A DNA stretch of 64,000 bases from Aridibacter famidurans (GCA_024103495.1 JAGFIQ010000030.1:1-64000), one strand, 5' to 3'; shown: positions 45,292-54,543, counted from the stretch's first letter. Notes: generated by a model not told the origin, from the letters alone. Numbers and translations: made by a program.

Positions 45292-46026
45292 TCAGGACAA
45301 GATCATCTCCTCGGCTTCGCCAAGCGTCTTTCCCTCGAACTGAACCCGGTACCAGGTCTCTTCCGCAGGATCGAAAGTATGAACCACGCGTGTCTCGCCG
45401 CCCTTCGTGACCACTTCCACCCGCATCGTTCCCGACTCATCCGGCGCCATCGTCACGGTACTGATCTTGTCGGAGTCGTCGCCTTTCGCCTCGATATGTT
45501 CTTTCAGCTTCTGCCGGGCCTCGAACATATCCTCGACCGACAGATACGGCTCGAGGCCAAATGCCCTTCGAAGCGCATGGCAGCGGTCGCTTCCCGCCTC
45601 GAAGACCCGGCACATGCTTGGCCTGTCATCGTAGATCGTGCAAGAGACAGTACCGCCGACGCCTCCCCAAAGGTGCTTGCAGGCGAGATCGCTTTCGCGC
45701 CGCCTTATATACCGGTCGACGACGTATTCCTCGCCTTCTTCGCCGGCAATGATCTCCCAGCATTCTTCTTCCGGCACAACGTCATCCGGCTCCGTAGGAA
45801 CCGCGACGAATCCGCCGCAGCATGCACCGCAGGTCTGGCAGTCCGGGACCGGCATCCACTCCGGAGTTACAACGTTATCCTCGACACGATGCGGAAGGTT
45901 CTCCGAATCGAGCTGCGGTATGCCGAGCTTGCGCCAGATCTCTTCGTGCATCGCGTACAGTGTCCAACGCAGATCGTCGGCCGCAATGGTCTTTTCGCGC
46001 GTGATCTGTACCAATTCCTGATCCAT
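45292..46026 (-). CDS. YkgJ family cysteine-cluster protein
   Basis: 244 aa. The family core CQTCGACCGGFVAVP (~63-77) is followed by further Cys residues (CWEII, LACKHL, VSCTIYDDRPSMCRVF at ~128-143), giving the CxxCxxxCC...C...C pattern proposed to bind zinc or an iron-sulfur cluster. The N-terminal ~55 residues (ITREKTIAADDLRWTLYAMH) are helical and specific to this subgroup. Function unknown. It is 45 bp upstream of the methyltransferase on the same strand. Confidence 0.87.
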   Translation of the reverse strand: MDQELVQITREKTIAADDLRWTLYAMHEEIWRKLGIPQLDSENLPHRVEDNVVTPEWMPVPDCQTCGACCGGFVAVPTEPDDVVPEEECWEIIAGEEGEEYVVDRYIRRRESDLACKHLWGGVGGTVSCTIYDDRPSMCRVFEAGSDRCHALRRAFGLEPYLSVEDMFEARQKLKEHIEAKGDDSDKISTVTMAPDESGTMRVEVVTKGGETRVVHTFDPAEETWYRVQFEGKTLGEAEEMILS

Positions 46027-46211
46027 CCAGTATTCTCCCGTGCGGTTCGTTTTTCGCGATTATAACATCGGGAACTGTCCGCGATGTCCACCGCCCTCCA
46101 GCGACGCGTTCACGCAAGCGCCCGGACCGCGCCATCGGAGCCGCGGCTCAACCGCCTTTACTAACCTCTTAACGGATTGAAAAAACAGGGTATTAGAACT
46201 ATCTTTATCGC

Positions 46212-47516
46212 ATGCGGACAGTTCTCCTGCGGTTACTCCTCGCAACTATTCTTGTATCGACGACTATGACGGCAGCGCAAACCCCCGAGGAATTCGCGAA
46301 GGCCTGGGACGAGTCTCACATATCCGACAAACCCGCTTCCGACGTGCGCCACGAAGACCTGAAGGTCTATCTGGGCAAGCTGAAGGAATTGGGCCTGAAG
46401 GTCGAGGAGGCAGGGCGTTCTTATGGCGACCGCGAGATCTACCAGGTTGAATGGGGAAAGGGCCCGTTCAAGGTGTTTCTATGGTCGCAGATGCACGGCG
46501 ACGAGCCCACTGCCACTCCCGCCCTGATCGATCTCTTCGCTTTTCTCGAAACGAACCGCGAAAAGATCGTATGGGTCGGCGAAATGCACAATCGTCTTAC
46601 GATCCGCGCGGTGCCGATGCTGAATCCCGACGGAGCGGAGGTGTTCCAGCGCAGAAATCTTCAATGGATCGATATCAACCGGGACGCCAGGTCGCTGAAG
46701 ACACCTGAGGGCCAGCTTCTGAAGCGGCTGGTCGACGAGTTCTTTCCGGACGTCGGCTTCAATCTTCACAACCAGCAGGAACTGACGACCGCAGGCCGCA
46801 GTTTCAACCAGGCGACGATCTCGCTTCTCGCTGTCAACGGCCGGCCCGACAACAGCACTTATCCGGGATACGAGCGAAACAAGCGTATTTGTGCGGAGAT
46901 AGTCCGGGCGCTGGAGAATTTCATCCCGGGCCACATCGCCCAGTACAGCGACTCCTACAATTCGCAGGCATTCGGCGACAACATTTCGGCGTGGGGCTCG
47001 CCCGTGATCCTGATAGAGACCGGCGGCTATCACGGAAAGGGCGAGGATTTCCTGATCAGGCTGAACTTCATCGCGTTCCTCACGGCTCTCCGGACGATGG
47101 TGGAAGGGCGAATGGAAGGCGCCGACCCGGAAGCCTACAACTCGCTTCCGCCAAACAGCTCGGGGAGGATCTTCAGCCTCGTCATACGCAATGCGGAGAT
47201 CGTGATCCCCGGAAAGGCCGACAAGCCGTACATCGCTGACATAGGCATAAACCGCGAAAGGCGTCGCGCGCAGTTCATCCCCCCGGTTTATGTACGCGAG
47301 ATCGGAGATCTGTCTAACCGAAAGGGTCTGGAGGAAGTCGACGCGAGCGCCTATTTCGTAGTCCCCAAAGAGGGCAGCCTCCGCAGCGGGACGCTCGGCT
47401 CTTTTATGTTCTACAAGAAGTCGAGGGAAGTGAAATGGGACTCGGAGAATCTGGAAAAGGACTTCCCGCCGGACGGCATCTACCTGTTCGGCCAGTGGAT
47501 CAAGCCGCTTGAATAG
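46212..47516 (+). CDS. Secreted M14 family zinc carboxypeptidase-like protein
   Basis: 434 aa with signal peptide (RTVLLRLLLATILVSTTMTAAQ). Zinc ligands HxxE in MHGDEPTATPAL (~95-106), NPDGAEVF (~138-145), DINRDARS (~155-162), third ligand His in FNLHNQQEL (~180-188), catalytic Glu in ILIETGGYHGKG (~265-276). The C-terminal ~110 residues form an extra beta domain. It would cleave C-terminal residues from peptides or cell-wall stems in the periplasm or outside. Single gene. Confidence 0.9.
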   Translation: MRTVLLRLLLATILVSTTMTAAQTPEEFAKAWDESHISDKPASDVRHEDLKVYLGKLKELGLKVEEAGRSYGDREIYQVEWGKGPFKVFLWSQMHGDEPTATPALIDLFAFLETNREKIVWVGEMHNRLTIRAVPMLNPDGAEVFQRRNLQWIDINRDARSLKTPEGQLLKRLVDEFFPDVGFNLHNQQELTTAGRSFNQATISLLAVNGRPDNSTYPGYERNKRICAEIVRALENFIPGHIAQYSDSYNSQAFGDNISAWGSPVILIETGGYHGKGEDFLIRLNFIAFLTALRTMVEGRMEGADPEAYNSLPPNSSGRIFSLVIRNAEIVIPGKADKPYIADIGINRERRRAQFIPPVYVREIGDLSNRKGLEEVDASAYFVVPKEGSLRSGTLGSFMFYKKSREVKWDSENLEKDFPPDGIYLFGQWIKPLE

Positions 47517-47572
47517 CCCATCTGCACCGCGGGTTTAATTTTTCCTGCCCACGACTTACAATCGAATTCCTT

Positions 47573-49279
47573 ATGCTCACCCTGCTGAACATCAGGAACT
47601 TCGCACTGATAGACGATCTCGCGGTCGAGTTCGGCGAGGGCCTTAATCTGCTCACGGGCGAAACCGGATCCGGAAAGTCGATCATCGTCGATTCGCTTGC
47701 GGCTTTGACCGGCGAGCGAGTGTATTCCGAACTGATCAAGGAAGGCGAGGACAGCGCGAGGATCGAAGGCGTGTTCGAGATAGCTCCGTCAGATGCGTTC
47801 CTGAAAGAGCTGGACGAAGGCGGTATCGAGTACGTCAAAGGAGACCTCGTCGAACTGATCGTCCGCCGCGAGCTTTCCGCGTCCGGTCGCAACCGGGTGT
47901 TCGTCAACGACCAGCTTGTTACACAGGGTTTCCTGAAAAAGATCGGATCTTTCCTCGCGGACATACACGGACAGGGCGAACAGACGACGCTTTTCTCGCC
48001 GGCTAACCACCTGGAGATCCTGGACACCGCGGCGGGGCTTGAGAAAGAACGCCGTGAGACTGCCGACCGATTTGGGAAGCTCGCCGCGGTCCTGCGCGAG
48101 CTCAAAGAGCTCAGGAGCGACGAGGCGGAAAAGCTTCAGCTTCTGGACATCCTTCGATTCCAGGCGGACGAGATCAACCGCGCCAAACCGACTGAAGGCG
48201 AAGACGAGCGTCTGGAAGAAGAGAAGAAGCGGCTGAACAATGTCGGGAAGCTGTCGGAGCTTTCGGAAGAGGCCGAGGCGATGCTCTACGAAAGCGACGG
48301 CTCGATCGTCGGGAGCCTCGAGAAAGTTCGCGAACGGGTACTGAAACTCGCGGAGTTCGATTCAAGGTTCGGCGAGTACGAAGAGAGCCTCGAGACCGCC
48401 CAGGCCGTGCTCGAAGACCTGGCCTTCACGGTTCGCGATTTCGCAGGATCGCTCGAGTTCTCTCCCGAACGGCTTGAGGAGATCGAGGACAGGCTTGCCG
48501 AACTGGGGAATCTGAAACGGAAATACGGCGGAAGTGTTGAGACCGTGCTGGCGCACCTGGAGGAAGCCGAGCGCCGGCTCTCGAACATCGAGACCGCCGA
48601 AGAAAGGGAAAGGGAACTGCGGGCGAAAGCGTCGGAACTGCGCGGCGGGTATCTGGATTCCGCCGAAGATCTCCATAAGAAGAGGAAGGCTTTCGCCGCG
48701 AAGTTCGAAAAGACGGTCGAAAAGGACCTGGCAGGCGTCGCATTGGACAAGGCGCGTTTCGTCGTTTCGATCGAGCGTCCTAAGAATGAGGCGCTCGAGG
48801 CCGACGAAGAAGGGGAACTGACCGCGGCGAAAGGCTTCGACCGCATCGAGTTCCTGTTCTCCGCGAATCCGGGAGAATCGCCGAAGCCGCTCGCAAAGGT
48901 AGCTTCGGGCGGAGAGGCGTCGCGCCTGATGCTGATCTTGAAGACCGCAGCGAATCTGAAGGAAGGCAGGAAAGCGGCGGTGTTTGACGAGGTCGATGCC
49001 GGGATCGGAGGCCGCGTCGCGGAAGCGGTCGGCCGAAAACTAAAAGAGCTTTCGAAGCAGCAGCAGGTCCTTTGCGTGACACACCAGCCGCAGGTCGCCT
49101 CGCTTGCCGATCAGCACTTCCTGGTCGAGAAATCGACGGACGGAGCCCGAACCCGCGTTTCGATACGCAAGCTCGACGACGCGGAACAGATCGCCGAGAT
49201 CGCCCGGATGCTGGCCGGCGAACGGGTTTCGGACACCGCCCGCGAACACGCCCGGGAAATGCTCAAAGCCGCCCGCTGA
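47573..49279 (+). CDS. recN: DNA repair protein RecN
   Basis: 568 aa, full length. SMC-like: Walker A GETGSGKSII (~30-39), long coiled coil (~160-365, Glu/Lys/Arg-rich), C-terminal ABC signature KVASGGEASRLMLIL (~442-456) with Walker B AAVFDEVDAGIGG (~470-482). RecN tethers broken DNA ends in double-strand break repair. It precedes the asparaginase by 18 bp and is probably in one transcript with it. Confidence 0.96.
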   Translation: MLTLLNIRNFALIDDLAVEFGEGLNLLTGETGSGKSIIVDSLAALTGERVYSELIKEGEDSARIEGVFEIAPSDAFLKELDEGGIEYVKGDLVELIVRRELSASGRNRVFVNDQLVTQGFLKKIGSFLADIHGQGEQTTLFSPANHLEILDTAAGLEKERRETADRFGKLAAVLRELKELRSDEAEKLQLLDILRFQADEINRAKPTEGEDERLEEEKKRLNNVGKLSELSEEAEAMLYESDGSIVGSLEKVRERVLKLAEFDSRFGEYEESLETAQAVLEDLAFTVRDFAGSLEFSPERLEEIEDRLAELGNLKRKYGGSVETVLAHLEEAERRLSNIETAEERERELRAKASELRGGYLDSAEDLHKKRKAFAAKFEKTVEKDLAGVALDKARFVVSIERPKNEALEADEEGELTAAKGFDRIEFLFSANPGESPKPLAKVASGGEASRLMLILKTAANLKEGRKAAVFDEVDAGIGGRVAEAVGRKLKELSKQQQVLCVTHQPQVASLADQHFLVEKSTDGARTRVSIRKLDDAEQIAEIARMLAGERVSDTAREHAREMLKAAR

Positions 49280-49297
49280 CCGTGCGGCGCTTCCACG

Positions 49298-50314
49298 ATG
49301 AACGGATCACCAATAGTCGCAAAGGCCATACGCGGCGAGACCTTAGAATCGGTCCATCGCGGCCATATCGTCGTGCTTCGCGACGGCGCGTTCGCAGCGG
49401 GGATCGGCGACCCTTCGATCGTGACGTTCACGCGTTCGTCGATCAAGGCCTTCCAGGCGGTCCCCTTCATCGCGAGCGGCGCGGCGGACGCGTTTGGATT
49501 TTCGGAAAAGGAGATGGCGCTCGCGTGCGCCTCCCATTCCGGCGAGCCGTTTCATACGGAGCTCGCCCTTCAGATGCTTGCGAAGGCGGGTCTTTCGGAA
49601 TCCGAACTGGGCTGCGGTCCGCATCCTCCGTTTCACGAAGCCACGGCGGACGGTCTGATACGATCGGGCAAGGAGCCGACGCCGGTTCACAACAACTGCT
49701 CGGGCAAGCACGCCGCGATGCTCGCCTTGGCGAAGCACATCGGCGCCGACACGGCGACGTATCTGGACCCCGAGAATCCCGTGCAGATGGAGATCGCGAA
49801 AGCCTTGTCGCTGTTCAGCGGCGTGGCGGTTCGGGACTTCCGTATGGGGATCGATGGGTGTTCGGCTCCGAATTTCGCAATGCCGCTCGAATCGATGGCC
49901 AGGGCGTACGCTAACCTGATCGATCCTCCGGAGGAATTCGGCGGGGAGATCGTAGATGCTGCGCGCAGGATCGTCGCCGCGATGATGAATCATCCGGAAT
50001 ACGTCGGCGGTAGTTTCCGGCTCGACACGAAGGTAATGAAGGCCCTGCCCGGGCGGATCGTGTGCAAGGTAGGCGCGGAGGGCGTCTGGCTGGCGGGGAT
50101 CCCGGAGCTGAAGGTCGCGATCGCATTGAAGATCGAGGACGGGAACGACGACCGTGCAAGGCCCGCGATAGCGGTCGAGCTTCTGCGGAAACTCGGCGTA
50201 ATGACCCCGGAAGCCGAAGAGATTCTTGGAGAGTTCTCGCCGAGAACGCTGAAGAACCGGAAAGATACGGTAGTGGGACGTGTGGAAGCGGCGATCGAGT
50301 CGCTCAAGATCTGA
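49298..50314 (+). CDS. L-asparaginase II family protein (Rhizobium etli type)
   Basis: 338 aa. Key motifs of this asparaginase type: RSSIKAFQAVPFI (~46-58), ACASHSGE (~75-82), NNCSGKHAAMLALAK (~132-146), and GIDGCSAPNFAMPL (~186-199), which hold the Ser-Lys-Ser centre and the Cys/Lys zinc site described for ReAV. It hydrolyses asparagine to aspartate and ammonia, here in the cytoplasm (no signal). It is followed 12 bp later by an unknown gene. Confidence 0.92.
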   Translation: MNGSPIVAKAIRGETLESVHRGHIVVLRDGAFAAGIGDPSIVTFTRSSIKAFQAVPFIASGAADAFGFSEKEMALACASHSGEPFHTELALQMLAKAGLSESELGCGPHPPFHEATADGLIRSGKEPTPVHNNCSGKHAAMLALAKHIGADTATYLDPENPVQMEIAKALSLFSGVAVRDFRMGIDGCSAPNFAMPLESMARAYANLIDPPEEFGGEIVDAARRIVAAMMNHPEYVGGSFRLDTKVMKALPGRIVCKVGAEGVWLAGIPELKVAIALKIEDGNDDRARPAIAVELLRKLGVMTPEAEEILGEFSPRTLKNRKDTVVGRVEAAIESLKI

Positions 50315-50325
50315 TCGAATTTGTT

Positions 50326-50868
50326 ATGGCTGAAACAAAAGCACAGACGGAACCGCCTGCATTGGAGACGGACGGCGCAGGCAAGGTCGATCCCGTATCG
50401 CTCGCCGATCTCCTGGAATGGTTCCTGAACTATGACCAGAGGGTCGCGGTCGTACGGCATCCGCACGTCGAGGAGCTTTTTCAGTGGAAGAGCCGGCACG
50501 ACGACGCGCGCGGCGTCCAGACCTACCCGTTCGACAACGCGGAATCGAGATTCGCGGTCGGGGTTTCGCAGGCGGTCGCCGCGAACGACACCGAAGAAAA
50601 GCTGGGACGATGGATCACGGACGTGCTGCAGGCGCTTGGAGAAGCGAAGCAGCTGAACGAGGACCTTGCGAAGGACTACAACCTGGCCCAGGACCGCTCG
50701 CACGTTGAGGAGGCGGAGAAACTGCCTTCGAAGAACGAGCGGGAGATGTACCTGACAAGCTGCTGGATCGAATCGCTGTGCACGGCGGAGGTTCGTTTCC
50801 TCGGCTGGGTGTATCAAGAGCTGTACGGGAAGGCGTTCGAGCCGGTCACTGAACGGCCCGAAAACTAA
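50326..50868 (+). CDS. Conserved protein of unknown function downstream of asparaginase
   Basis: 180 aa from the ATG at 50326, 12 bp after the asparaginase stop. No signal or membrane segment. It is mostly helical and acidic (LADLLEWFLNYDQRVAVVRH, EEKLGRWITDVLQALGEAKQ, then YLTSCWIESLCTAEVRFLGW). No domain recognised. Coding character and spacing support a real operon member. Confidence 0.7.
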   Translation: MAETKAQTEPPALETDGAGKVDPVSLADLLEWFLNYDQRVAVVRHPHVEELFQWKSRHDDARGVQTYPFDNAESRFAVGVSQAVAANDTEEKLGRWITDVLQALGEAKQLNEDLAKDYNLAQDRSHVEEAEKLPSKNEREMYLTSCWIESLCTAEVRFLGWVYQELYGKAFEPVTERPEN

Positions 50869-50887
50869 CCGTCCCGCCTGAATATAG

Positions 50888-50973
50888 TTAGCCACGAATT
50901 AGCACGACTTGGCACGAAGGAAGAGATCACTTCATTCTTTTGCTTCGTGCAGCTCTGTGTCCCTTCGTGGTTT
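50888..50973. repeat. Palindromic repeat of the CCACGAAG family
   Basis: Left arm TTAGCCACGAATTAGCACGA then CTTGGCACGAAGG; right arm CTTCGTGCAGCTCTGTGTCC then CTTCGTGG. It lies between two convergent genes. Confidence 0.82.
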
Positions 50974-50979
50974 GTATCA

Positions 50980-51525
50980 TCATCGCCTTCTTTCGCTTCG
51001 CTCATTTCCAGTCTTTTTTTCTTCGCGATCATAGTGAAGGTACTTTGACTTAACAAAAGCATCGATCTCGACAGTTCGCCTTTCGTCCGGTTTCCAGTTT
51101 CTATAGAAGTCTTCAGTGACTCCGAGCACGCTTCCTATTACAGGCCACCATCCGTCTTTGGTCCTTGGTCCATAAACATCCCAGTATGGGTATACAAAAA
51201 CATCACGACCCGTAATTTCAATCTCTTCGTCGACCTTGCGCCCGTCCTTCGTGACGAACTTTTCGTCAGTGGTTTTAATGTACCAGATCTCTTTGGTCTC
51301 CTTGTCAAAAGCGATAGCGTAAACCACGCCGTCTATCTTCGTTTCAAAAAACGGACTATAGTGCGAAGGATGGATCGCCAATAGGTGATTGTTCTTCTGC
51401 TTCTTCAAGTAACTCTCCGGAAGCTTCTCACCGATCTCGAGTTTGAGTTTCTGGGCATTCGCCATCTGACTTGAAAGAAAAACCAGCAGCATTGCGGTGG
51501 TGATGAAGAATATTCGGGTTTTCAT
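50980..51525 (-). CDS. Secreted protein of unknown function
   Basis: 181 aa from the ATG at 51525 with signal peptide (MKTRIFFITTAMLLVFLSSQ, cleaved near ANAQ). The mature part is predicted mainly beta (DGVVYAIAFDKETKEIWYIK, then GRDVFVYPYWDVYGPRTKDG) with an aromatic patch, and a basic C-terminus (EEKKTGNERSERRR). AT-richer than the flanking operon. No family recognised. Confidence 0.65.
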   Translation of the reverse strand: MKTRIFFITTAMLLVFLSSQMANAQKLKLEIGEKLPESYLKKQKNNHLLAIHPSHYSPFFETKIDGVVYAIAFDKETKEIWYIKTTDEKFVTKDGRKVDEEIEITGRDVFVYPYWDVYGPRTKDGWWPVIGSVLGVTEDFYRNWKPDERRTVEIDAFVKSKYLHYDREEKKTGNERSERRR

Positions 51526-51625
51526 CGGCGATAGCCTCAAATTCGAAATGAAAGTCTAGTTAGGCGGATAATACCAAAAGCCCGACCCCGGTTGGACCGA
51601 AATGTCTAAGAGTGAGATCGAATTC

Positions 51626-51788
51626 CCCGGCTCCGTTAGGAGCGAAATGTCTGTAGTAGTACAGTGATCCCAAAATGAAATCGGGCTCCGCTAGGAGCCC
51701 AATATACGTGGTCGTGATTCGCCTCCTGACGGAGACGCGATGTTGTTAAGCGACCGATTCTACAGACATTGCGCTCCTACGGAGCGGA
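51626..51788. repeat. Large palindromic element of the CTACAGACAT family, full copy 2
   Basis: CCGGCTCCGTTAGGAGCGAA plus ATGTCTGTAG; spacer; ATCGGGCTCCGCTAGGAGCC plus CAATAT; GATTCGCCTCCTGACGGAGA plus CGCGAT; then TTCTACAGACATTGCGCTCC plus TACGGAGCGG. The outer ends are inverted repeats. It ends 47 bp before the stop of the Y1 transposase gene. Confidence 0.9.
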
Positions 51789-51834
51789 AAGAATAGGTCC
51801 TTCCCAGCCGTGCGTTTCTTAAAAAGGGATCTTG

Positions 51835-52293
51835 TTACAACCACTCAAAGAGGAACCGCTCCTCGTATTCTATTCCATTTTCATCGAGTATATCCTTGTA
51901 CTCTTCCTCGAATGACTGTCTCTTGTGGTGCCTCTCCTGATTCTCGATGTAATGTGCGACCGCCGGAATGTCCTCTCTGGATATTGTGAAAGCCCCATAC
52001 CCTTCCTGCCACTGAAATCCGCGCATAACAAATCGGTTCTTGTTAATGAAGAGGGTGGAACTTACTTTAACGTCTCTAACGAGATCCGATAGTACCTGAG
52101 AGGGGTTTAGACCTATCAGCATGTGGATGTGGTCTTCAATCCCGCCAATCGAGATCATCTTGTTTCGTTTGTCTTGAACGGTTCCGGTGATGTACTTGTA
52201 GAGTTCTTCACGCCAGCTTTTGTCGACTAGGTTTCTTCTTCCTTTCACGGCAAAGACAACGTGGATATAGATCTGGGAGTAAGTGTTTGGCAT
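51835..52293 (-). CDS. tnpA: IS200/IS605-type Y1 transposase
   Basis: 152 aa, full length for an IS200-like TnpA. HUH motif is H55-I-H57 in GIEDHIHMLIG; the catalytic Tyr is probably Y115 in VAHYIENQERHHK; WQEGYGAFTIS (~95-105) is conserved in the family. The enzyme cuts and joins single-stranded DNA beside hairpins. No tnpB follows. AT-richer than its surroundings. It lies between two copies of the CTACAGACAT palindrome (47 bp downstream and 160 bp upstream), so it could be an IS200 with those ends, or a REP-associated-type transposase. Confidence 0.92.
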   Translation of the reverse strand: MPNTYSQIYIHVVFAVKGRRNLVDKSWREELYKYITGTVQDKRNKMISIGGIEDHIHMLIGLNPSQVLSDLVRDVKVSSTLFINKNRFVMRGFQWQEGYGAFTISREDIPAVAHYIENQERHHKRQSFEEEYKDILDENGIEYEERFLFEWL

Positions 52294-52452
52294 TTTCTGA
52301 GGTCTCCTTGTCAGCGCATTGTGGGTGTGAGGAAAGCGCCGACCAAATCATTGTAGCTTTGGTGTCAAGGAACGGGGCAGGGAAGATTAATAGATTGTTG
52401 ATAATGGACGGTTATACCACAGTTTAGAGGAGAAGATGTTTGCAGCGGATTC

Positions 52453-52655
52453 CCCGGCGCTTTTGGGAGCTGAATGTCTGTAAGAGAAATCGGATTCCCC
52501 GGCTCCGTTAGGAGCCAAATGTCTGTAGCACAGTGTTCCCAAACGACATCGGGCTCCTTTAGGAGCCCAATATCGGATCGTTGATTCGGCTCCTAGCGGA
52601 GCCGCGTCTTTTTGGGGATGGCCAATGCTACAGACATCGCGCTCCTAAGGGAGCA
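52453..52655. repeat. Large palindromic element of the CTACAGACAT family, full copy 3 with an extra left arm
   Basis: A diverged extra arm (CCCCGGCGCTTTTGGGAGCT plus GAATGTCTGTAA, 52453-52483) precedes the normal one (CCGGCTCCGTTAGGAGCCAA plus ATGTCTGTAG, from 52499). Then ATCGGGCTCCTTTAGGAGCC, GATTCGGCTCCTAGCGGAGC, and GCTACAGACATCGCGCTCCT plus AAGGGAGC. The remaining parts of 52294-52761 hold a TCTCAGTACTCA array near 52729-52756 and no gene. Confidence 0.9.
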
Positions 52656-52761
52656 AATCATTGATCATTGCGCAATGGCCAATGATCAATTTGAATGCAC
52701 TCGGGACGCGTGCGTTCCGCATCTCAGCTCATCTCTCAGTACTCATTTCTCACTACTTCTC

Positions 52762-53580
52762 TTACCGAAACGTATCGCACTTCGCCACGTCGCCCGTTTC
52801 GAACCCCGTCCTGAACCACCGGACGCGTTCCTCCGAAGAGCCGTGCGTGAATGTCTCCGGCCTGACATAGCCCGTCGTCCGCCTCTGGATCGCGTCGTCG
52901 CCGACCGCCGCCGCCGCCCGCATCGCCTCCTGAGTGTCTCCGGCTTCGACAAGCCCTTTCTCGTTCGCGGCCGACGCCCATATTCCCGCGAAGCAGTCCG
53001 CCTGAAGCTCCAGCCTTACCGAAAGCTCCTTCGTGTTTCCCGCTCTCTGGACCTTGTCCATCACGCCAAGCAGATTCTGAACGTGGTGACCGACCTCGTG
53101 AGCGATCACGTACGCCTGTGCGAAATCGCCGGGCGAGCGGAACTCGGTCTTCAGTTCGCGGAAGAAATCCGTGTCAAGATAGAGCTTTTCGTCACCGGGG
53201 CAATAGAAGGGCCCGGTTGCCGAGCTAGAGAACCCGCACGCAGACCGCACCTGGCCCGAAAAAAGTACCAGCGTCGGTTCCCTGTAGCTAAGATCGTTGT
53301 GCCTGAAGATCGCGTTCCAGACGTCCTCCGTGCTGCCCAGCACGGCGGCGGTGAACTGTTTGCTCTCATCGTCAGGTGCCGGGCCTCTCTGATCGGTCTG
53401 CCTGACATCGCCTTGTTCGGGAAGAGCCTGAAGAAGCTGCTGCGGATCGCCTCCGCAGAGTACGACCGCGATTATCAGCACCAGCACGCCGATCCCGCCT
53501 CCGCCGATCGCTATCCCCTTTCCGCCAATACCCCGCCGGTCTTCGACGTTCGTGCTCTGTCTCTGTTGTCTCCAGCGCAT
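52762..53580 (-). CDS. Neutral zinc metallopeptidase, YpfJ family
   Basis: 272 aa. Matches the YpfJ/KPN_02809 family: N-terminal RWRQQRQSTNVEDRRG, membrane anchor (~22-42, GIAIGGGGIGVLVLIIAVVL), zinc motif IAHEVGHHVQNLLG (~159-172), and LELQADCFAGIWA (~189-201) giving the third ligand. The family is membrane-anchored with the domain outside; physiological substrate unknown. Two Cys (SACGF, YCPGD) probably form a disulfide. Divergent from the hydrolase at 53668. Confidence 0.93.
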   Translation of the reverse strand: MRWRQQRQSTNVEDRRGIGGKGIAIGGGGIGVLVLIIAVVLCGGDPQQLLQALPEQGDVRQTDQRGPAPDDESKQFTAAVLGSTEDVWNAIFRHNDLSYREPTLVLFSGQVRSACGFSSSATGPFYCPGDEKLYLDTDFFRELKTEFRSPGDFAQAYVIAHEVGHHVQNLLGVMDKVQRAGNTKELSVRLELQADCFAGIWASAANEKGLVEAGDTQEAMRAAAAVGDDAIQRRTTGYVRPETFTHGSSEERVRWFRTGFETGDVAKCDTFR

Positions 53581-53667
53581 ACTTGTTCTCCCTTTTCCGA
53601 GCCGTTCCGTGACGATATATTCGTTTCGAAAAATTTACCACTCAAACGCTGCCGGGGAAAGATAACG

Positions 53668-54543
53668 ATGAACGCAGAAGAATGGAAAGAACGGGGAGAG
53701 TTTATTGAGATCGAAGGCCGACGTGTTTTTACGGTCCGAGGCGGGGCCGGCGAGAATCTCTTGTGTCTCCACGGATTCCCCACATCGTCGTTCGATTACC
53801 ACAAGGTCTGGAACCGCCTTGCGGAAGGATCGCGGCTACTAGCGTTCGATATGCTCGGCTATGGATTCTCGGACAAGCCAACGGACCTGGACTACACGAC
53901 CGCAGGCCAGGCCGATCTGCTCGAGGCCGTCCTCAAGCATTTCGATATCCGCAACACGCACATCATTTCACACGATTACGGGAACACGATCATCCAGGAG
54001 ATCCTCGCAAGGCGCGCCGAGAGGGGAATAGATTTTACGATCCGAAGTCTTTGCTTCCTCAATGGAGCCCTTTTTCCTGAGACACACCGGCCGATCCTCG
54101 CGCAGAAGCTCCTGATCGGCCCGGTCGGGCCTCTGTTCGGAAGGCTGATCCCCGGATCCGCGTTCGCAAGGAGCCTGGCCTCGGTTTTTGGCAAAGGGAC
54201 AAGGCCTACGAAAGCCGAGTTGGGGGAGTTCGTGTCGATCTTCAGGACGAACGGAGGGAAGAAGATCGCCCACAAGCTGATCCAGTATATGCGCGAGCGC
54301 CAGGTTCACCGTGAGCGATGGCTGGAGGCTCTTAGGTCGATCGATTTCCCGTTCCGTTTCATAAACGGTTTGGACGACCCTGTTTCAGGCAGGCATCTGG
54401 TCGAAAGGTTCCGCGAACTGGTGCCGGAACAGGAAGACATTGTCGGGCTCGAAAAGATCGGACATTTCCCGCATTTTGAGGCTCCGGAGGCGTTTCTTGT
54501 GCATTATCAAGCGTTTCGGGAAAAAATCCGGCAAAAATCTTGA
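53668..54543 (+). CDS. Alpha/beta hydrolase with Asp nucleophile (haloalkane dehalogenase/epoxide hydrolase-like)
   Basis: 291 aa from the ATG at 53668 with a GGGGAAA upstream. LLCLHGFPTSSFDYHKVW (~32-49) gives the oxyanion HGFP; the nucleophile elbow is IISHDYGNTI (~107-116), with Asp where esterases have Ser; acid in INGLDDPVS (~232-240); His in KIGHFPHFEAP (~260-270). This arrangement is that of epoxide hydrolases, haloalkane dehalogenases and MEST-like proteins. Cytoplasmic. Its TGA stop overlaps the HU promoter -35 element. Confidence 0.85.
   Translation: MNAEEWKERGEFIEIEGRRVFTVRGGAGENLLCLHGFPTSSFDYHKVWNRLAEGSRLLAFDMLGYGFSDKPTDLDYTTAGQADLLEAVLKHFDIRNTHIISHDYGNTIIQEILARRAERGIDFTIRSLCFLNGALFPETHRPILAQKLLIGPVGPLFGRLIPGSAFARSLASVFGKGTRPTKAELGEFVSIFRTNGGKKIAHKLIQYMRERQVHRERWLEALRSIDFPFRFINGLDDPVSGRHLVERFRELVPEQEDIVGLEKIGHFPHFEAPEAFLVHYQAFREKIRQKS

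Noticed and set aside
50889..50970. Rho-independent terminator
   Set aside because: The palindrome has long imperfect arms, a large loop and no T run; it fits the dispersed CACGAAG family better than a terminator.
52612..53667. Long N-terminal extension of the alpha/beta hydrolase
   Set aside because: The frame is open to 52612 but runs antisense through the YpfJ gene and a palindromic repeat; the hydrolase fold begins at the ATG at 53668.
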